Positions 21,720-32,866 of a DNA stretch of 64,000 nt are shown here, piece after piece. Source of the DNA: Deuterostichococcus epilithicus (lineage: Eukaryota > Chlorophyta > Trebouxiophyceae > Prasiolales > Stichococcaceae). A program made the position numbers and the translations under genes. The notes under the pieces were generated by a model that worked only from the letters and a program-made list of their open reading frames with translations, was not told the origin of the DNA and searched no databases. The stretch lies in contig JAVTLE010000017.1 in the NCBI GenBank assembly GCA_033439295.1, forward strand, positions 806,001-870,000, read 5' to 3'. The first letter of the stretch is position 1. Each line of letters begins with the position of its first letter.

Positions 21720-24700
21720 CTAAAAGACGACTCGTGCCTGCGACTCGGTCAACGTGGCGGTGTGCGGGCGGCCGCTGGCCAGGTATGCAACCCGCAGGTG
21801 CTTCATCTCGCCGGGCGCGACGTCGCAAAAGCCCATCAGCCCGCTCTTGCGCACGCCCGCATGCAGCACCAGCTGGTCCGGCTCCGCCATGAACCTGCGC
21901 GCGGATACGCTTATCGCATGGATGTACTGTCTAGAGACGGGCTCGAGCTGGAAACTAGGATCATGCGGCAGCTGTCGACAGCTCACTGCATGCTGCTGTG
22001 GAGTGTCTGCTCCGCCACACAGGAGCCTGCAGTCACAAGAAACACCTGACGGCGACGGTGACGTCCAGCCACTGCGGCGGCAGCTCGCCCGCCGCCGCCA
22101 GCTGCCGTTCCGCCTCCGCAGCCGCTGCCGCCGCCGCAGCGCCGCCGCTGCCCTCCGAGCCGCTGTCCGACGCGTCGTCCCCGTCTCCTGCCTCGCTGTC
22201 GAGGTCTGGTGCGCGGCGCCTGCCGCCCCCGCCGGCAGCCCCTGCTGCTTCCGGTGCTTCTGACTCAGCGTCCAATTCCACTGCCGTGCTATCTGCCGCT
22301 GCTGCTGCTGCCGCCGCCGCGCTCGGCTGGCTATGGGCGCCGTCAGATGCCTGGCTGCCGGACGCCGGCGGGGAGCAGACTGGCGGCATCGCCTCCAAGC
22401 GGCCGAAAAGGGCCTCCACGACGACCAGGCCGCCCTACAGCGGAAAAACGCGGCACAGTCAGCGGCGCCGCAGGCTGCGTGGGAGTCGGTGGGGCTGGAG
22501 AAGGGGCGGCAGGCCTGATGGCAATGCAGCAAGCAGAACTCGCCAGGTCCTGGTGCAGCCCAGGGGTCCACTGAAGGTCTTTTGCAGAGTCTTATCACGC
22601 AAGCTTTGCACACTCGCACGCGAGCTCTGCACGCTCGCTTGCAAAGCGCATGCAGCCATGCCACTGGCCTGCGCCGCTGCACTGCTGTCCTGAGGGTGCA
22701 CGATCATCTGTCACGGGAGTGTGCAGGCATGGGCATGAGCCATTGTGAAGCGCAGCCGCACTGAAGGCGCTGCCACCCACCTGTGCCGCTGCCTTGCTGG
22801 CTTTCCGGGCCGCCACTGGCTGCATGAGGTCTGCTGCCCGCCGCGCCTCCGCCACCAGCTGCCGCACCTCGACCAGGCTGTCCCGCCGCCTTGCCAGCGC
22901 CTGTGCGAGTTGCAGGTCCAGCGCTCAATCGGGTGGTTGCCAACTGACAAACAGTTGGCATACGAGGACTCGGCCCACAGCATGTCTCCTGGCCGTACCG
23001 GCGTCTAGACCCTGCGCTCGTATGTGTTGCTGCCAGGTGCAGGGCCAGTGGCTCATGTCCGTCCCGCGGCACCCCAGACACGCCGTTCGACTAGCACCAA
23101 CAGTGCTGACGTGCGGCGCCGAGGGGAGCGCGGCGTGATCACCACCAACCTAGCTCCTGGTTTGTGACCCAAACCTTGAAGGAGCCCACCTGCTGCAGGC
23201 GGTGCCGCCGCAGCAGCGGGCCAACCACCCCGTAGCGGAGCGCGGCACCCAGCAGCGGCGGCGCCAGGTACGCGCCCGCCAGCAGCCGCCAGTCGTCTGG
23301 CCGGTGCGAGAGGATGATGGGCACCTGCAGCTGCTGCCCCCGCCGCGCCGCCGCCACCTTCAGCACGATGCCCTGCGGTGGCCCACATGCGCGGTCGGCA
23401 CGCTGTCGGACTGCGAGCCCACACTCCAGACCAGCTGAACGCTGTGCACAGCACGTCAGGTCGCCCTGCAAGCCCAGCTTGGGCACTGCTGGCATTGAGA
23501 GGTGCGCCATGGATGGCGGTGGATGATGGGTGTGCAGATGTGCAGGCCAACTGACAGCAGCCCTACACACATCGCAGGCAACTGTGCGGATGTGCTCGCT
23601 CTGATTCTGCAGGGCCTCTTAGGACAGCCAGGCACGGGGACTGTTCGGCAGTGCTCGGCGCACCGTCAGCCCCACGCTGACGTACAGCCCGGCGGACGCC
23701 GAGTGCGACAGGCGGCGGCTGGCGCCGACCTCGAGCTCCACGCCGGTCGCGCCGAAGCGGCCGCTGAGCCGCCCTGTGGTCTTGGCGGTGAGGCTGTGCA
23801 CGTAGCGGGCGCTGACGCCAGCGCCCATGCCCACCTGAAGAGGTAGGCTTGCTGTTGTTGTGAATTCTGCTTCATATGTGAGGGGCTGCCCTGCCGGACT
23901 TACCAGTATGCGCTGGATATTATGCATGTTGCTTTGAAATGCTGGGGCAGTGTTTGGGGCCGACCCATGCGCCGCTATCAACAGATCGAACAGGCTTGGC
24001 AGGCGCCGATTCGCACGCGCGTACCAGCTGAGTCCTGATCAGACTGCAGCGTGCAGCGCATGCGGCAGATCGCTCTGGCCCAAATGGCTTGGCGCCATGG
24101 TGCGGAGGGGCAGTGGCCCTAGGCGCATGACGGCAAGGCTTGCATGCCAGTTTCCAGGGTTAGCCTGTCAGCACCGACAGCACCGACTTGCCTCGCAATG
24201 TTTGCACAGCTTTTCCTTTGCATGAACCACCGGCTCAGCGAGGCACACCCAGCAGCTGAGCCTGCAATTCACAGGCTGCATGACAGTAACACTCAGGCCG
24301 AAAAAGTCCAGCCAGGAGGGAGCTCCCGAGCCGGGAAGCAATGTGCGCAATAGGCCACTCACGTCGAGCTTGCAGCTGAAGACGCTCTTCTCGCCGCGCC
24401 GGACGAGGCTGACGCCCAGGCCACTCGCGACGCGCGGGCCAACCACCCAGGTGCCCTCGCCATGCCAGTGCCGCGACAGCTGCCGCCCGGTGCCCAGCTG
24501 CAGCCCCAAGCCCAGGTCTGGCTGCCAGGTGCCGGCCAGCGTCGCGGTGGTGTGCTCCCCCAGCTGCCGCGTGGACTGCACCTGCACAAGTGTCTTGAGG
24601 CCTGCGGGGGCGCCAGAATCCTGAGCTCATCTGCGCTGCGGCATCTCTCCGCCTCCCGTCCCCTGGCCGCCCAGCAGGGGACGGCCGGGCATAGGTCCTG

Positions 24701-26881
24701 CTGCCCGACATGGGCCAATGTCCAGTGTCAGGCTTGGACCAGGTTCCAGTTGACGAAGGTCGCCGCTGGCGCTTGCTGCATGGCCTGGTACACTCCAATA
24801 AGCAATGCAGGTGTGCATCGCAGGGTCGCCCATCAGCGCCGCTGCACCAGCACCGCTCAGACAGTCGCACCCGCCATGGCTTGTATGTCTAGCGTGTCCT
24901 GCGGGCTGAGAACGCGCCGGTAGCCAGCCACGAAGCTGCTGCCGCCGACGCCGCGCTTGGTCACCGTTTGCACTGTGCAGGCACATGTTGCAAACAAATC
25001 TCACACTCGACAGGCAATCAATTCGAAAAACAGCCAGCGAGCTGTCTCTACCACGATGAAAACCTTGTGTGCGGGGCCCTACCTGCAATACGGCAGCACA
25101 TAGAAGGCTTGCAGCTCTTCAATGGAGGTGGTTGCCGGGGCGTACGGCTGCCACATCACGCATAGAGAGCAGCTGGCACCAACAGCAGGTGCCCTCACCG
25201 CCGGCAGTGAGGTTGTCCTTCGGACTGAGCGCCACCGACACCGTCGGCGAGGTGGCCGTGCTGATGACGTCGGGCAGGTGCGCCACATGGCGGTCGTATG
25301 CGTCAAACACCGGCGACGCGTCCACCTGATCGGCAGATCAGTGAGCCTTAAACGAGGCAGACTGATGAGCCTAAGGCAAGGTGTAAAAAGGGTCATGGCA
25401 GGTGCCGGCAGGTAGCTGCAATCCATTCGGCTGGAGACACGAGTGTCTGCTCGAGAGAGGGGAGGCACCAGCACCGCGCATCGCCCCGGCATGAAGCGTC
25501 TGCAAAGGGTGTGCTGGAGGCTGCTGCGGCGGTGCCAGCGCAGGCACCTGCGTTGCTGTTGACTTGGAGCTGCGCCGCGACTCCGGTCTTGGATGTCCCG
25601 ACTCTAGCATGACGATTCGCTCTTCTTGGCTGAGTAACGGCGTCATGTGCGCACCTTGATCATGTAGACGCCTCGATAGTCGACCCGTTCGTCCTGCTGC
25701 TGCGCCGCCCGCCCCGCCTTCTGCGTTCCAAGCACCATGCACCACATCGCATCGTCTTTTGATGGAAGCCGCATGGCGGCTCCGTGTTCAGCGAACTTGT
25801 GGTCATGACGTGCACATGCGCTGCAGTCGAATCAGCCTGAAGAGAAGCAAACAGCGGTGAGCTGCACAGNCNNCCCCCCTCCCCGTAACCACACATATCC
25901 AAAAACTGACACGTCCAGGCGGCAGCAATGGATCCCACCTGCTGCTGCTGGAACTGCTGCCACTGCGCGCGCAGCTCGTCGCGGGTACGCAGGTGCGCCC
26001 CCACCTCCAGCCCCGACTGCAGCCCCTCTCGCCCATAGATGTCGTAGACCTGCCGCCGCTCCGGGTCGATGAGCACCTGCATGTTCAAAGAGGTATTATG
26101 ATAGCTTGTGGCGGCGGGGTATGGTGACAGAGAGATGAGCGTGTGTACATGCTGCCGGCGACAGGCCAGCAGCGCCCGCGCGCAATCGCTCGCCACGGCC
26201 GATCGCCGCTGCTGGTGTGACATCAGGTGTCCGGAGGTGCTGCTCAGTGAGTAGGCCACCTTGCAGGCTTCCTGTGGAGGTGTCGCTGGTGCAGCTGATG
26301 CGCCTCACATAAGGAGCGGATGGAGCATTGATGCGCTTGATTGAAAACTTCGGCGTGATGCCTGCTCGACTGATGACCCAGCCGAATTGCCAAGATCTGC
26401 CATGGACGGCGCCTGCCAGCTCACCTCGTATGCCTCCTGCAGCCGGGTGAAGTTTGCGGCAGCCGCCGCCTTGCGCTGCTCATCGGGCTGCTTGTCCGGG
26501 TGGTATGTCTGCGCCAGCGCCCTGCGGCCATGCATGAAGATGCCCAGGCTAAGTTGTGGCACCTGGAATGAGATTCAATTTCGTGCACATGCTTCCTGAG
26601 GGCAGCGGGCCGCCGCCCGCACTTCACCGTGCGCCACCCTATCCAGCGGCGCAGTTTCATGACGTGAGCACAATGCGTCGCAATCGTCGCACGTCACCGA
26701 TGGCGCGTTGTTGCCGATGCGCCTGCTACTCGCAGCAGCCGGATCCATGCACGAGTTCAAACATTTGAGTGCCACAAAAGGCGCACCTGAAGGCTCGCTT
26801 GATGTCATCATCTGTCGCCTCCCGCGACACATTCAGCAGCGCGTAGAAGGACAGGGCGTCGTCGCCCTCTTCCTCCGCCAT
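21720..26881 (-). CDS. DNAJC11: DNAJC11-like J-domain protein of mitochondrial membrane organisation
   Basis: This is a homologue of DNAJC11, a J-domain protein associated with the MICOS/SAM complexes that shape mitochondrial cristae. The J-domain is split over exons 26787-26881 (MAEEEGDDALSFYALLNVSR) and 26425-26521 (TYHPDKQPDEQ; the HPD motif is intact). Then come 25939-26076 (RRQVYDIYGREGLQSGLEVG), 25655-25720, 25199-25325 (VDASPVFDAYDRHVAHLPDV), 24871-24972, one uncertain exon near 24.73-24.79 kb, 24363-24620, 23664-23834, 23190-23372, 22781-22900, 22046-22434 and 21720-21894 (TAG). The middle exons encode the beta-strand-rich region; the late ones the DUF3395-like C-terminal domain (FMAEPDQLVLHAGVRKSGLM). 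An Ala/Gly/acidic low-complexity insert, longer than in animals, sits in the penultimate exon. Ns at 25870-25873 lie in an intron. The gene lies entirely within the spacer of the histone inverted repeat. Confidence 0.9.
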
Positions 26882-27339
26882 GCTTTCCAGCTAGGACTTA
26901 TAATAGGCCGTGTGCTGTCGATGTGCCGAGTTTTTGAAACCTCGATTTGATGACGGGCAACGCCTCAGAGGCTGGCCGTCATCTTGTTTCACGTTTGATC
27001 GCCTGCATCGATTCCAGGCTGCTGTGGGAGTTTACAGGCCGAGATGCGAGCTGAGGTTGGGATGCACCCCGGCAGCAGCCACCCTGAGTGAGTTTCTGCA
27101 GCCAAGGCGCAGGAGTGTCGCCAAGTGAAAGCTTGAGATGATTACTGCGACAAGAGTGCGACAGTGCGGATAGGTCGAGGCTGTAGAAAACTGCAATCGG
27201 GCGCGCACTCTGGGAGACAGGCAGCCTTTCAAGAAAAGGAAGCCTCTAATTCCACTTAATTCTCGAGCCGAAAGCTAACTGCTGGGATCAGCTTGCACGA
27301 AGGCAGGAGCTGTTGTAACCGTGACATCAGCAAGAAAGA
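26882..27339. other. DNAJC11 promoter side / edge of right histone arm
   Basis: The stretch contains the 5' flank of the DNAJC11 gene. No exon is supported, and I see no clear TATA box. Confidence 0.4.
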
Positions 27340-27735
27340 GTCATGATCCACCGTCGTCTCCAATGAGCCTCAAGAATGTGATGTCCGCAGCGGCTGTGGT
27401 GGTGGCGGCGGTAGCGGCAGCGGCGGCCGTGCCAGCAGCAAGATTGAAAGTGGCCGAAGAGATGCACGGCAGGTCCTTTTGAGCTTGTCTGATCTGCAAG
27501 GCAACGCCTGCCTGGGGTGTGCATGCGGCTGAGAGCATGTAGTGAGCCGCATGGGGAGGCTGACGACATGCCGCAGTGTCCCACGAAGTGATGGTGTTCG
27601 TCACCACGTGGCTGCTGGCCACAATTGCATCATCCTGCTGGGTGTGGCAACTAGCTGGAGTTTGAGGGACTAAAACGTCGCATGGCGCAGCGGTTTTGTG
27701 TAAAGGGGAGGATAGGAAGCGTCAGATGGGGTGGT

Positions 27736-27751
27736 GGTGTTTAGAAACACC
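27736..27751 (-). terminator. Histone mRNA 3' stem-loop of H2A copy 2
   Basis: On the minus strand this reads GGTGTTTCTAAACACC, 50 bases past the H2A stop, with a 6-base-pair stem. Confidence 0.85.
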
Positions 27752-27800
27752 AGTTGGGTGGGGTGCGTCAGCTCAAGAGAGCATGGCGACCGACGCTGCT

Positions 27801-28567
27801 TCAGGCGACCTCCTTCTTGGTGGACTTCTTGGGCAGCAGCACGCTGTGGATGTTGGGCAGCACACCGCCGGCGGCAATGGTCACGGTGCCGAGCAGCTTG
27901 GACAGCTCCTCATCGTTGCGCACTGCTAGCTGAATGTGGCGCGGCACAATGCGCGTCTTCTTGTTGTCGCGGGCGGCGTTGCCTGCCAGCTCCAGCACCT
28001 CAGCTGCAAAGGGACACACGACAAAAGAGGTCATGCATATGCCGCCGGAGCACATCAAGTGGGCGCATTGCAGTGTGAGCAAGCAAGAATGCATTGAAGA
28101 AAACGCAACAAGGCGGGGCGTGCATGCTGGACAATTGGCCTTGCAGACGCTGCTCTGCAGGCACAGCACGCTGCTGCGCTGGAGGCTCACCAGCAAGGTA
28201 CTCCAGCACGGCGGCCAGGTACACCGGAGCACCGGCGCCCACGCGGGTGGCGTACTTGCCCTTCTTCAGGTACCTGCAGTCAGGAGGGCTCGGTGAGCTT
28301 CATGTGGGCAAAGCACGCCAGTACACACTCGAGCTGCTCGAACTACACTGACGCTGCCTAGTGCCGACGCTGTCATATGTGCTAACTGCTGTTGTCCAGA
28401 CCTGCGTCCACAGCGAGGAGGAACACCAGAACCGCAATAAACTCGGCATGCAGGACTCAGGAGAAGCCGGCGCACCGAGCGACACGGCCAACAGGGAACT
28501 GCAGGCCGGCCTTGGAGCTCTGGCTGACCGACTTCTTGGCGGTCTTTCCCTTGCCGCGACCCGACAT
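27801..28567 (-). CDS. H2A: Histone H2A, copy 2
   Basis: Three exons: 28476-28567, 28191-28273 and 27801-28003. They have the same lengths and phases as copy 1 and encode the same protein except Thr in the C-terminal KKSTKKEVA. The N-terminus is [20 protein letters not shown]. Introns are GT-AG and about as long as in copy 1, but their sequence has drifted. The gene is divergent from H2B copy 2. The C-terminus again excludes H2A.X and H2A.Z. Confidence 0.97.
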
Positions 28568-29218
28568 GGTTGCTTCTAGGTGTTGAAAAGCTGTAGGAGG
28601 CAGGAGGAGGCTGGAGGAGGCTGGAGGACAGAGCGCGAGTGCTTCGCCAGATCTTCTGGCGATCAATATGTATCGGCAGGACGGGCTCAGATGTAGGGTC
28701 TCTTCAGGAGCGGGAAACAGAGCACAAAAGCCGGTGTCGCAACGCAGTGCCAGAATCGAGGTTCCCTGTCGAGTTGGAACTTGAACTGCAGCGCGAGCTT
28801 GCTCAGGCCTACACGCGCCTTTTCCAACTGCTAACTCACGAACTCGCTCCCAGCAACCTTCTGCCTCGCAACCTCCCACAGCAGGTGAGCAGCCGCCTAG
28901 CTTCACAGCGACAAGCCTCTCAGCGATCCAGCTCACAATCTAGCCTGGGCGCAGAGCAGGGTCATGTCGTGCAGCCGCGCCAGCGCTGGAGTCAGCTGAA
29001 CCTGGGCGTCCTGAACGTCCTCTTTCTGCATTCTGGCCCCTTGGTCTAGCAGCTGCCAGAAGGGTGCTGCGAGGCTCAGGCCGTGGGAGGCCTTGGCGGT
29101 CAGAGCCAAGCTCAGCCCGCTGAACTCCGTCATAGCGATCGGGGCATCAGCAAAGGAGGCCTTCGCTCAGAGCATCGCCTGCGTTGACGCCCGCGCCCCC
29201 ACTGTTGTGCAGGAAATC
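28568..29218. promoter_or_regulatory. Divergent H2A/H2B promoter spacer, copy 2
   Basis: Counterpart of 19335-20010. The TATA-like element (minus strand, near 28662-28672) and the CTCC-rich H2A leader are conserved. The spacer ORF is also retained on the minus strand (28933-29133) with several substitutions and an earlier stop. In this copy the H2B frame is open upstream of its ATG as far as 29093, but the downstream ATG at 29219 matches copy 1 and the usual H2B start. Confidence 0.6.
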
Positions 29219-29735
29219 ATGGCGCCGAAGTCCGCCGACAAGAAGCCCGCCGCCGCCAAGGCGGTGGCGCCCAAGGGCAAGGGCTCCAAGAAGGGCAAGA
29301 AGAAGTCCGTGGAGTCCTGGAAGATCTACATCTACAAGGTGGGCTTCACACTGACATGCGCAGGACCTAGCGGCTTGGTCGGCGGCGCATGTTAGCGGTG
29401 CGCTGTGCCGTGGTGATTCTGTGGCTGTGGCGTCTTTGAGACATGCCCCCAAAACTAGTTGCTGACTCGTTCGTTCCTGTGCGATTCAGGTGCTGAAGCA
29501 GGTGCACCCCGACACAGGCATCAGCTCCAAGGCCATCTCCATTCTCAACTCGTTCATCCAGGACCAGTTCGAGAAGATCGCGACGGAGGCGGCCAAGCTG
29601 GCGCGCTACTCCAAGAAGCCAACGGTGACGTCGCGCGAGATCCAGACCGCAGTGCGCCTCATCCTGCCCGGCGAGCTGGCCAAGCACGCCGTGTCCGAGG
29701 GCACCAAGGCCGTCACCAAGTTCACCTCCGCTTGA
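29219..29735 (+). CDS. H2B: Histone H2B, copy 2
   Basis: Two exons, 29219-29338 and 29490-29735, encode a 121-residue H2B identical in sequence to copy 1, with one phase-0 GT-AG intron. The start was chosen because [10 protein letters not shown] is the conserved N-terminus, although the frame is open further upstream. It is followed by the usual histone hairpin and is divergent from H2A copy 2. Confidence 0.97.
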
Positions 29736-29788
29736 ATGAGTGGTCGCTGATACTTGAGCGGTCGCTCGCACAGACCTGCCAACCAACT

Positions 29789-29804
29789 GGTGTTTTTTAA
29801 CACC
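29789..29804 (+). terminator. Histone mRNA 3' stem-loop of H2B copy 2
   Basis: GGTGTTTTTTAACACC lies 54 bases past the stop, identical to the hairpin of H2B copy 1. Confidence 0.85.
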
Positions 29805-29810
29805 ACCAGA

Positions 29811-30925
29811 CTCCTGGCGCTCCTCTACCAGCCTGTCAAACCCTTGCTGAATCTGCCACTTTGAAGCCCATCTGCAGCCTCCACGTCCCGTTCATCAAAC
29901 TGTGCAGTACTTTGCAACCGAGCTTGTGCAATGCAACTGAGTCAACAGCCTACAACCTGTCTAGAGCATTTTAGCTTTGCTCATAATAGCGCACATATGC
30001 AGAACAATGGGCGTTCGCCAGGGGCGAGACGCGAGTTTGATCGGAAGGGACCAGTCGAAAGGGAGCAGCCAGGTCGCTAATCAGGCCGGCCGAGGAATGC
30101 CAGCACCGGGCAGCACCCTGTAGCGAAAAAGGCTACAGCAAATGACACATCGCAGCATGCAGCAGCTGGCATGGCATGATCGTGCTATCACGATCGCAGG
30201 ACTCATACAGATAGCAAATCAGCACGCTCCAGGACACTGACGGCTCGGGGTGAGGCGAAAATCATGAAAATGTGCATGAGAGTCGGCGCGACGTGAAGTT
30301 TCCACGCCGAAAGCTCTCGCATATCACTGCAGAAGCATTTGTGACATGTGCTGAAACAAGCAGGCGCGATTTCCAGCTCGGCTGCCAAGCATCCCCGGCC
30401 GGGCACAGCGGGAAGGATGGCTGGGGATTCAAAAGTCCAAATTTCTCCCCCGTCGTTGATGCCTCCTATGCAACCTGCCTCAGCGCGCAGCGGCTGCCCG
30501 CTGCAGCAGCCGTGCAACCTGGCTGCGGACTGCTCTGCAGCGCAGAGGCTTCCGAATCACAGCCTGCGTCTGGCAATCGCGAATACCACCCTCGTTATAA
30601 GGTGGGTTTCATAGGACGGGTGTGCTTCCCCGTTCTATGGAAAATCGTACTAAGGGCGCGGAAACGATTCTTACATCAACTCGCCAAATGTTACAACGCC
30701 GGCTGCCGGGGCGCCGTTCGCACGGCCAGCCGCAGTGCGAGGCGCCTGCCTCACGCAAGGTCTGCAGAATGTCCCAAGGAGCAGCTGACGGACTACGAAA
30801 GACCCGAAGACGCAGACTGCAACCGGCAGCAGGCGTGAGAGGTTTCCCCTCGACGACTCTTAGGGTTTACTACGGACAAGCGGAAAACTTGAGTGCATGA
30901 GTTTGAATCACCGAAGGTGATCAAA
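29811..30925. other. Intergenic region, no gene seen
   Basis: About 1.1 kb between the H2B hairpin and the 3' end of the F-box/LRR gene. It has lower coding-like bias than its surroundings and a few short ORFs on both strands without splice logic. Nothing is supported. Confidence 0.45.
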
Positions 30926-32866
30926 CTAAAACATGAAGTCGTCGAAGTCTTCGTCAAAGGCCAGTTCCTTGTGGGTCTCAGCATCGAGCACCCACATGAC
31001 GCCCGAGACCACCTCCTGAAGGTGCTGCACAGTCGCCTGCTGGCAGGGGCTCAGGCCGGATGTCGCCAGGAGGCTGACAGTCTTTGGGCGGGTGAGGCTC
31101 GACAACACTGCTGCGTCGCTAAGCTCGAGGTTTTCTGCGCTGCTCAGGACCAGGTGCTGCAGCTGCACCATGCAGCTGAGCGTCGGCGGCAGCTTCGCAG
31201 TTGCGTTGCTTTCCACCTGCAGGAACGTCAAGCGGCTCAGGCAGGGTAGCAGCGGGACTTCGGTCATGCCATCGTGGTCGAGCCGCAGCCCGCAGGTCCC
31301 TGGCAGTCCTGTAGCCTGGTGCAGAAGCCTGGCCGTCAACTCCTCAAGCGCTCTTACTTCATGTGGGGCGCAATGCTACAACCAGCCGTCGCATGTGCAT
31401 ACAATGATGGAACGCACTCATTCAAAGCCAATCATGCCCCTGTAATTTCAGCAAGCTGCAGCTTTCTTTCGCACTTGCCTTCCAGCATCGGCAGCCACAT
31501 ATCGCGGTTGCGCTCCATGGACGTAAGGCGCAGCTTGGTCAGGCCCTGCAGCCGGCTGAGCTGTTGCAGGTTGGGCAGCTCGCGGCGGCAGCGGTGCAGC
31601 GTCAGGGCTGCTAACATTGCCGGGCATGCTCGCACACTGCAGGACGCGTCAGCGACGTCAATGTCGTCGGCAGCGGGTCCTCAAGGAGATCATCGTTGTT
31701 CTGCATGTGCAGTTTCCTGAGCATTGTCAAGCATCTGACGGCCGACAGCAGCGGCCTGGTGACAACGAAGTTGATGAGGCGGAGGTAGCGAAGATACGCA
31801 GGATTGGAGGTGCCCTCTGGCAGGCTGCCAAAGTCGAGCACGCTCTGCGATTGCCGCACAAGCACTGCCAAGCTCGTCAGCCGCGTGCGCCGCAGCAGCG
31901 CCGGCGGGGATTGCGCAGGCGTCAGGTCCGTTGCTATCTGCGCGGGTGCCGCCCTGAGCTTCGCTGAAGTCCAAGACAAGAATCTGAAGTGCCGGCAGGC
32001 CACCGATTAGGGCGTCAAGGTCGCCCGCACCAATTGGCGGCCGGATGTCAAGCGCTTACAGCTCCATGAGACCCAGAACCAGCAGGGCGTGCGCAAGCGT
32101 GCGACTGCTCAGGGTCATTCGCGCCCAGCACCCCTGGCGCAATTGTCAGAGTCCTCAGCGCTGGCGCGCCCGCTGCTGCAATCAGGCAGTGCTGTACTGT
32201 AGAGTTCCATCTGGGTGGTTGCCTCTGCCACCAGCGCACACTCCATCAGCGGGAGATGGCATTGTGCTGGAGCTGTCGCGCCCTGCAAATGTAGCATCAT
32301 TCCGGACGAAGCATTGGGGTGCAGCATAGCAGAGTGCATGACATCTGGTGGAGCCCACCTGCAGTTCGAGCTCCTCTGCAAGCGCATAGTGGCGCGCCAG
32401 CCACGCCAAGGCACGCAGCCCGGCAACGTTGATGTCAGGACTGCAATACGAATCAGGCTCGATGCGGGTGCCGAACATGAAGTCGTTCCACATGTCGAGG
32501 CGGGCAGTGACTGCCGCCAAGCGCTGGCAGGTGAGCGCCATTGCTGTCAGCTTGTTAGATGAGCACAGCAGTCGAAGCATTGATGCCGTCGCTCTGGACC
32601 CAACCGAAACACACGCCTGTCACACAATGCAATGTGTGGGAGTTGCGCCTGCCGGTGGTGGCAAATTCCATGTTGTTGTGCAGTCCGCACGCAACACGCA
32701 ACACGCAGAGCTGTGCAATCCGCAGCTCCGCATGCCACAGAGCTAAGATTAATTACCTGTCTTTGGTGCTGTCCACGAGCCGAAGGATGCTCGCCAGCAG
32801 ATCGTCGCTCAAGCTTTCAAAGTGACACTTCGATGAATAATCATCAGCAGTGTATGGGCTTGTCAT
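30926..32866 (-). CDS. F-box and leucine-rich-repeat protein
   Basis: Exon 1 (32757-32866) starts MTSPYTADDYSSKCHFESLS and runs through the F-box core SLSDDLLASILRLVDSTKDR. The next exon (about 32360-32560) completes the F-box-like helices (ALTCQRLAAVTARLDMWNDF) and leads into a HYALAEELELQ repeat. Further exons (about 31860-32160, 31650-31860, 31479-31610, 30926-31350) carry leucine-rich-repeat segments such as LSRLQGLTKLRLTSMERNRD, LPPTLSCMVQLQHLVLSSAE and LRYLRLINF. The C-terminus is acidic (FDEDFDDFMF). F-box/LRR proteins act as substrate adaptors of SCF ubiquitin ligases; the substrate here is unknown. One intron seems to use a GC donor (AAG|GCAAGT at 31479/31478). Not all exon joins could be phased, so the total length (about 450-550 residues) is uncertain. 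Confidence 0.7.

Larger units (their letters stand above)
27340..29810 (-). repeat. Right arm of the histone H2A/H2B inverted duplication
   Basis: This is the mirror image of 18740-21085: H2A minus, H2B plus. Exon lengths are identical to the left arm (92, 83, 203 for H2A; 120, 246 for H2B). Non-coding parts have diverged visibly, with indels in introns and flanks, while the proteins are virtually unchanged. This fits either selection or gene conversion. Confidence 0.85.

Noticed and set aside
21998-22693. Plus-strand Ser/Ala-rich ORF of 231 codons
   Set aside because: It is antisense to the Ala/Gly/acidic exon of DNAJC11, which has a clear homologous frame on the minus strand.
29093-29218. 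N-terminal extension of H2B copy 2
   Set aside because: The upstream in-frame stretch is not present in copy 1, and the downstream ATG matches the conserved H2B start.
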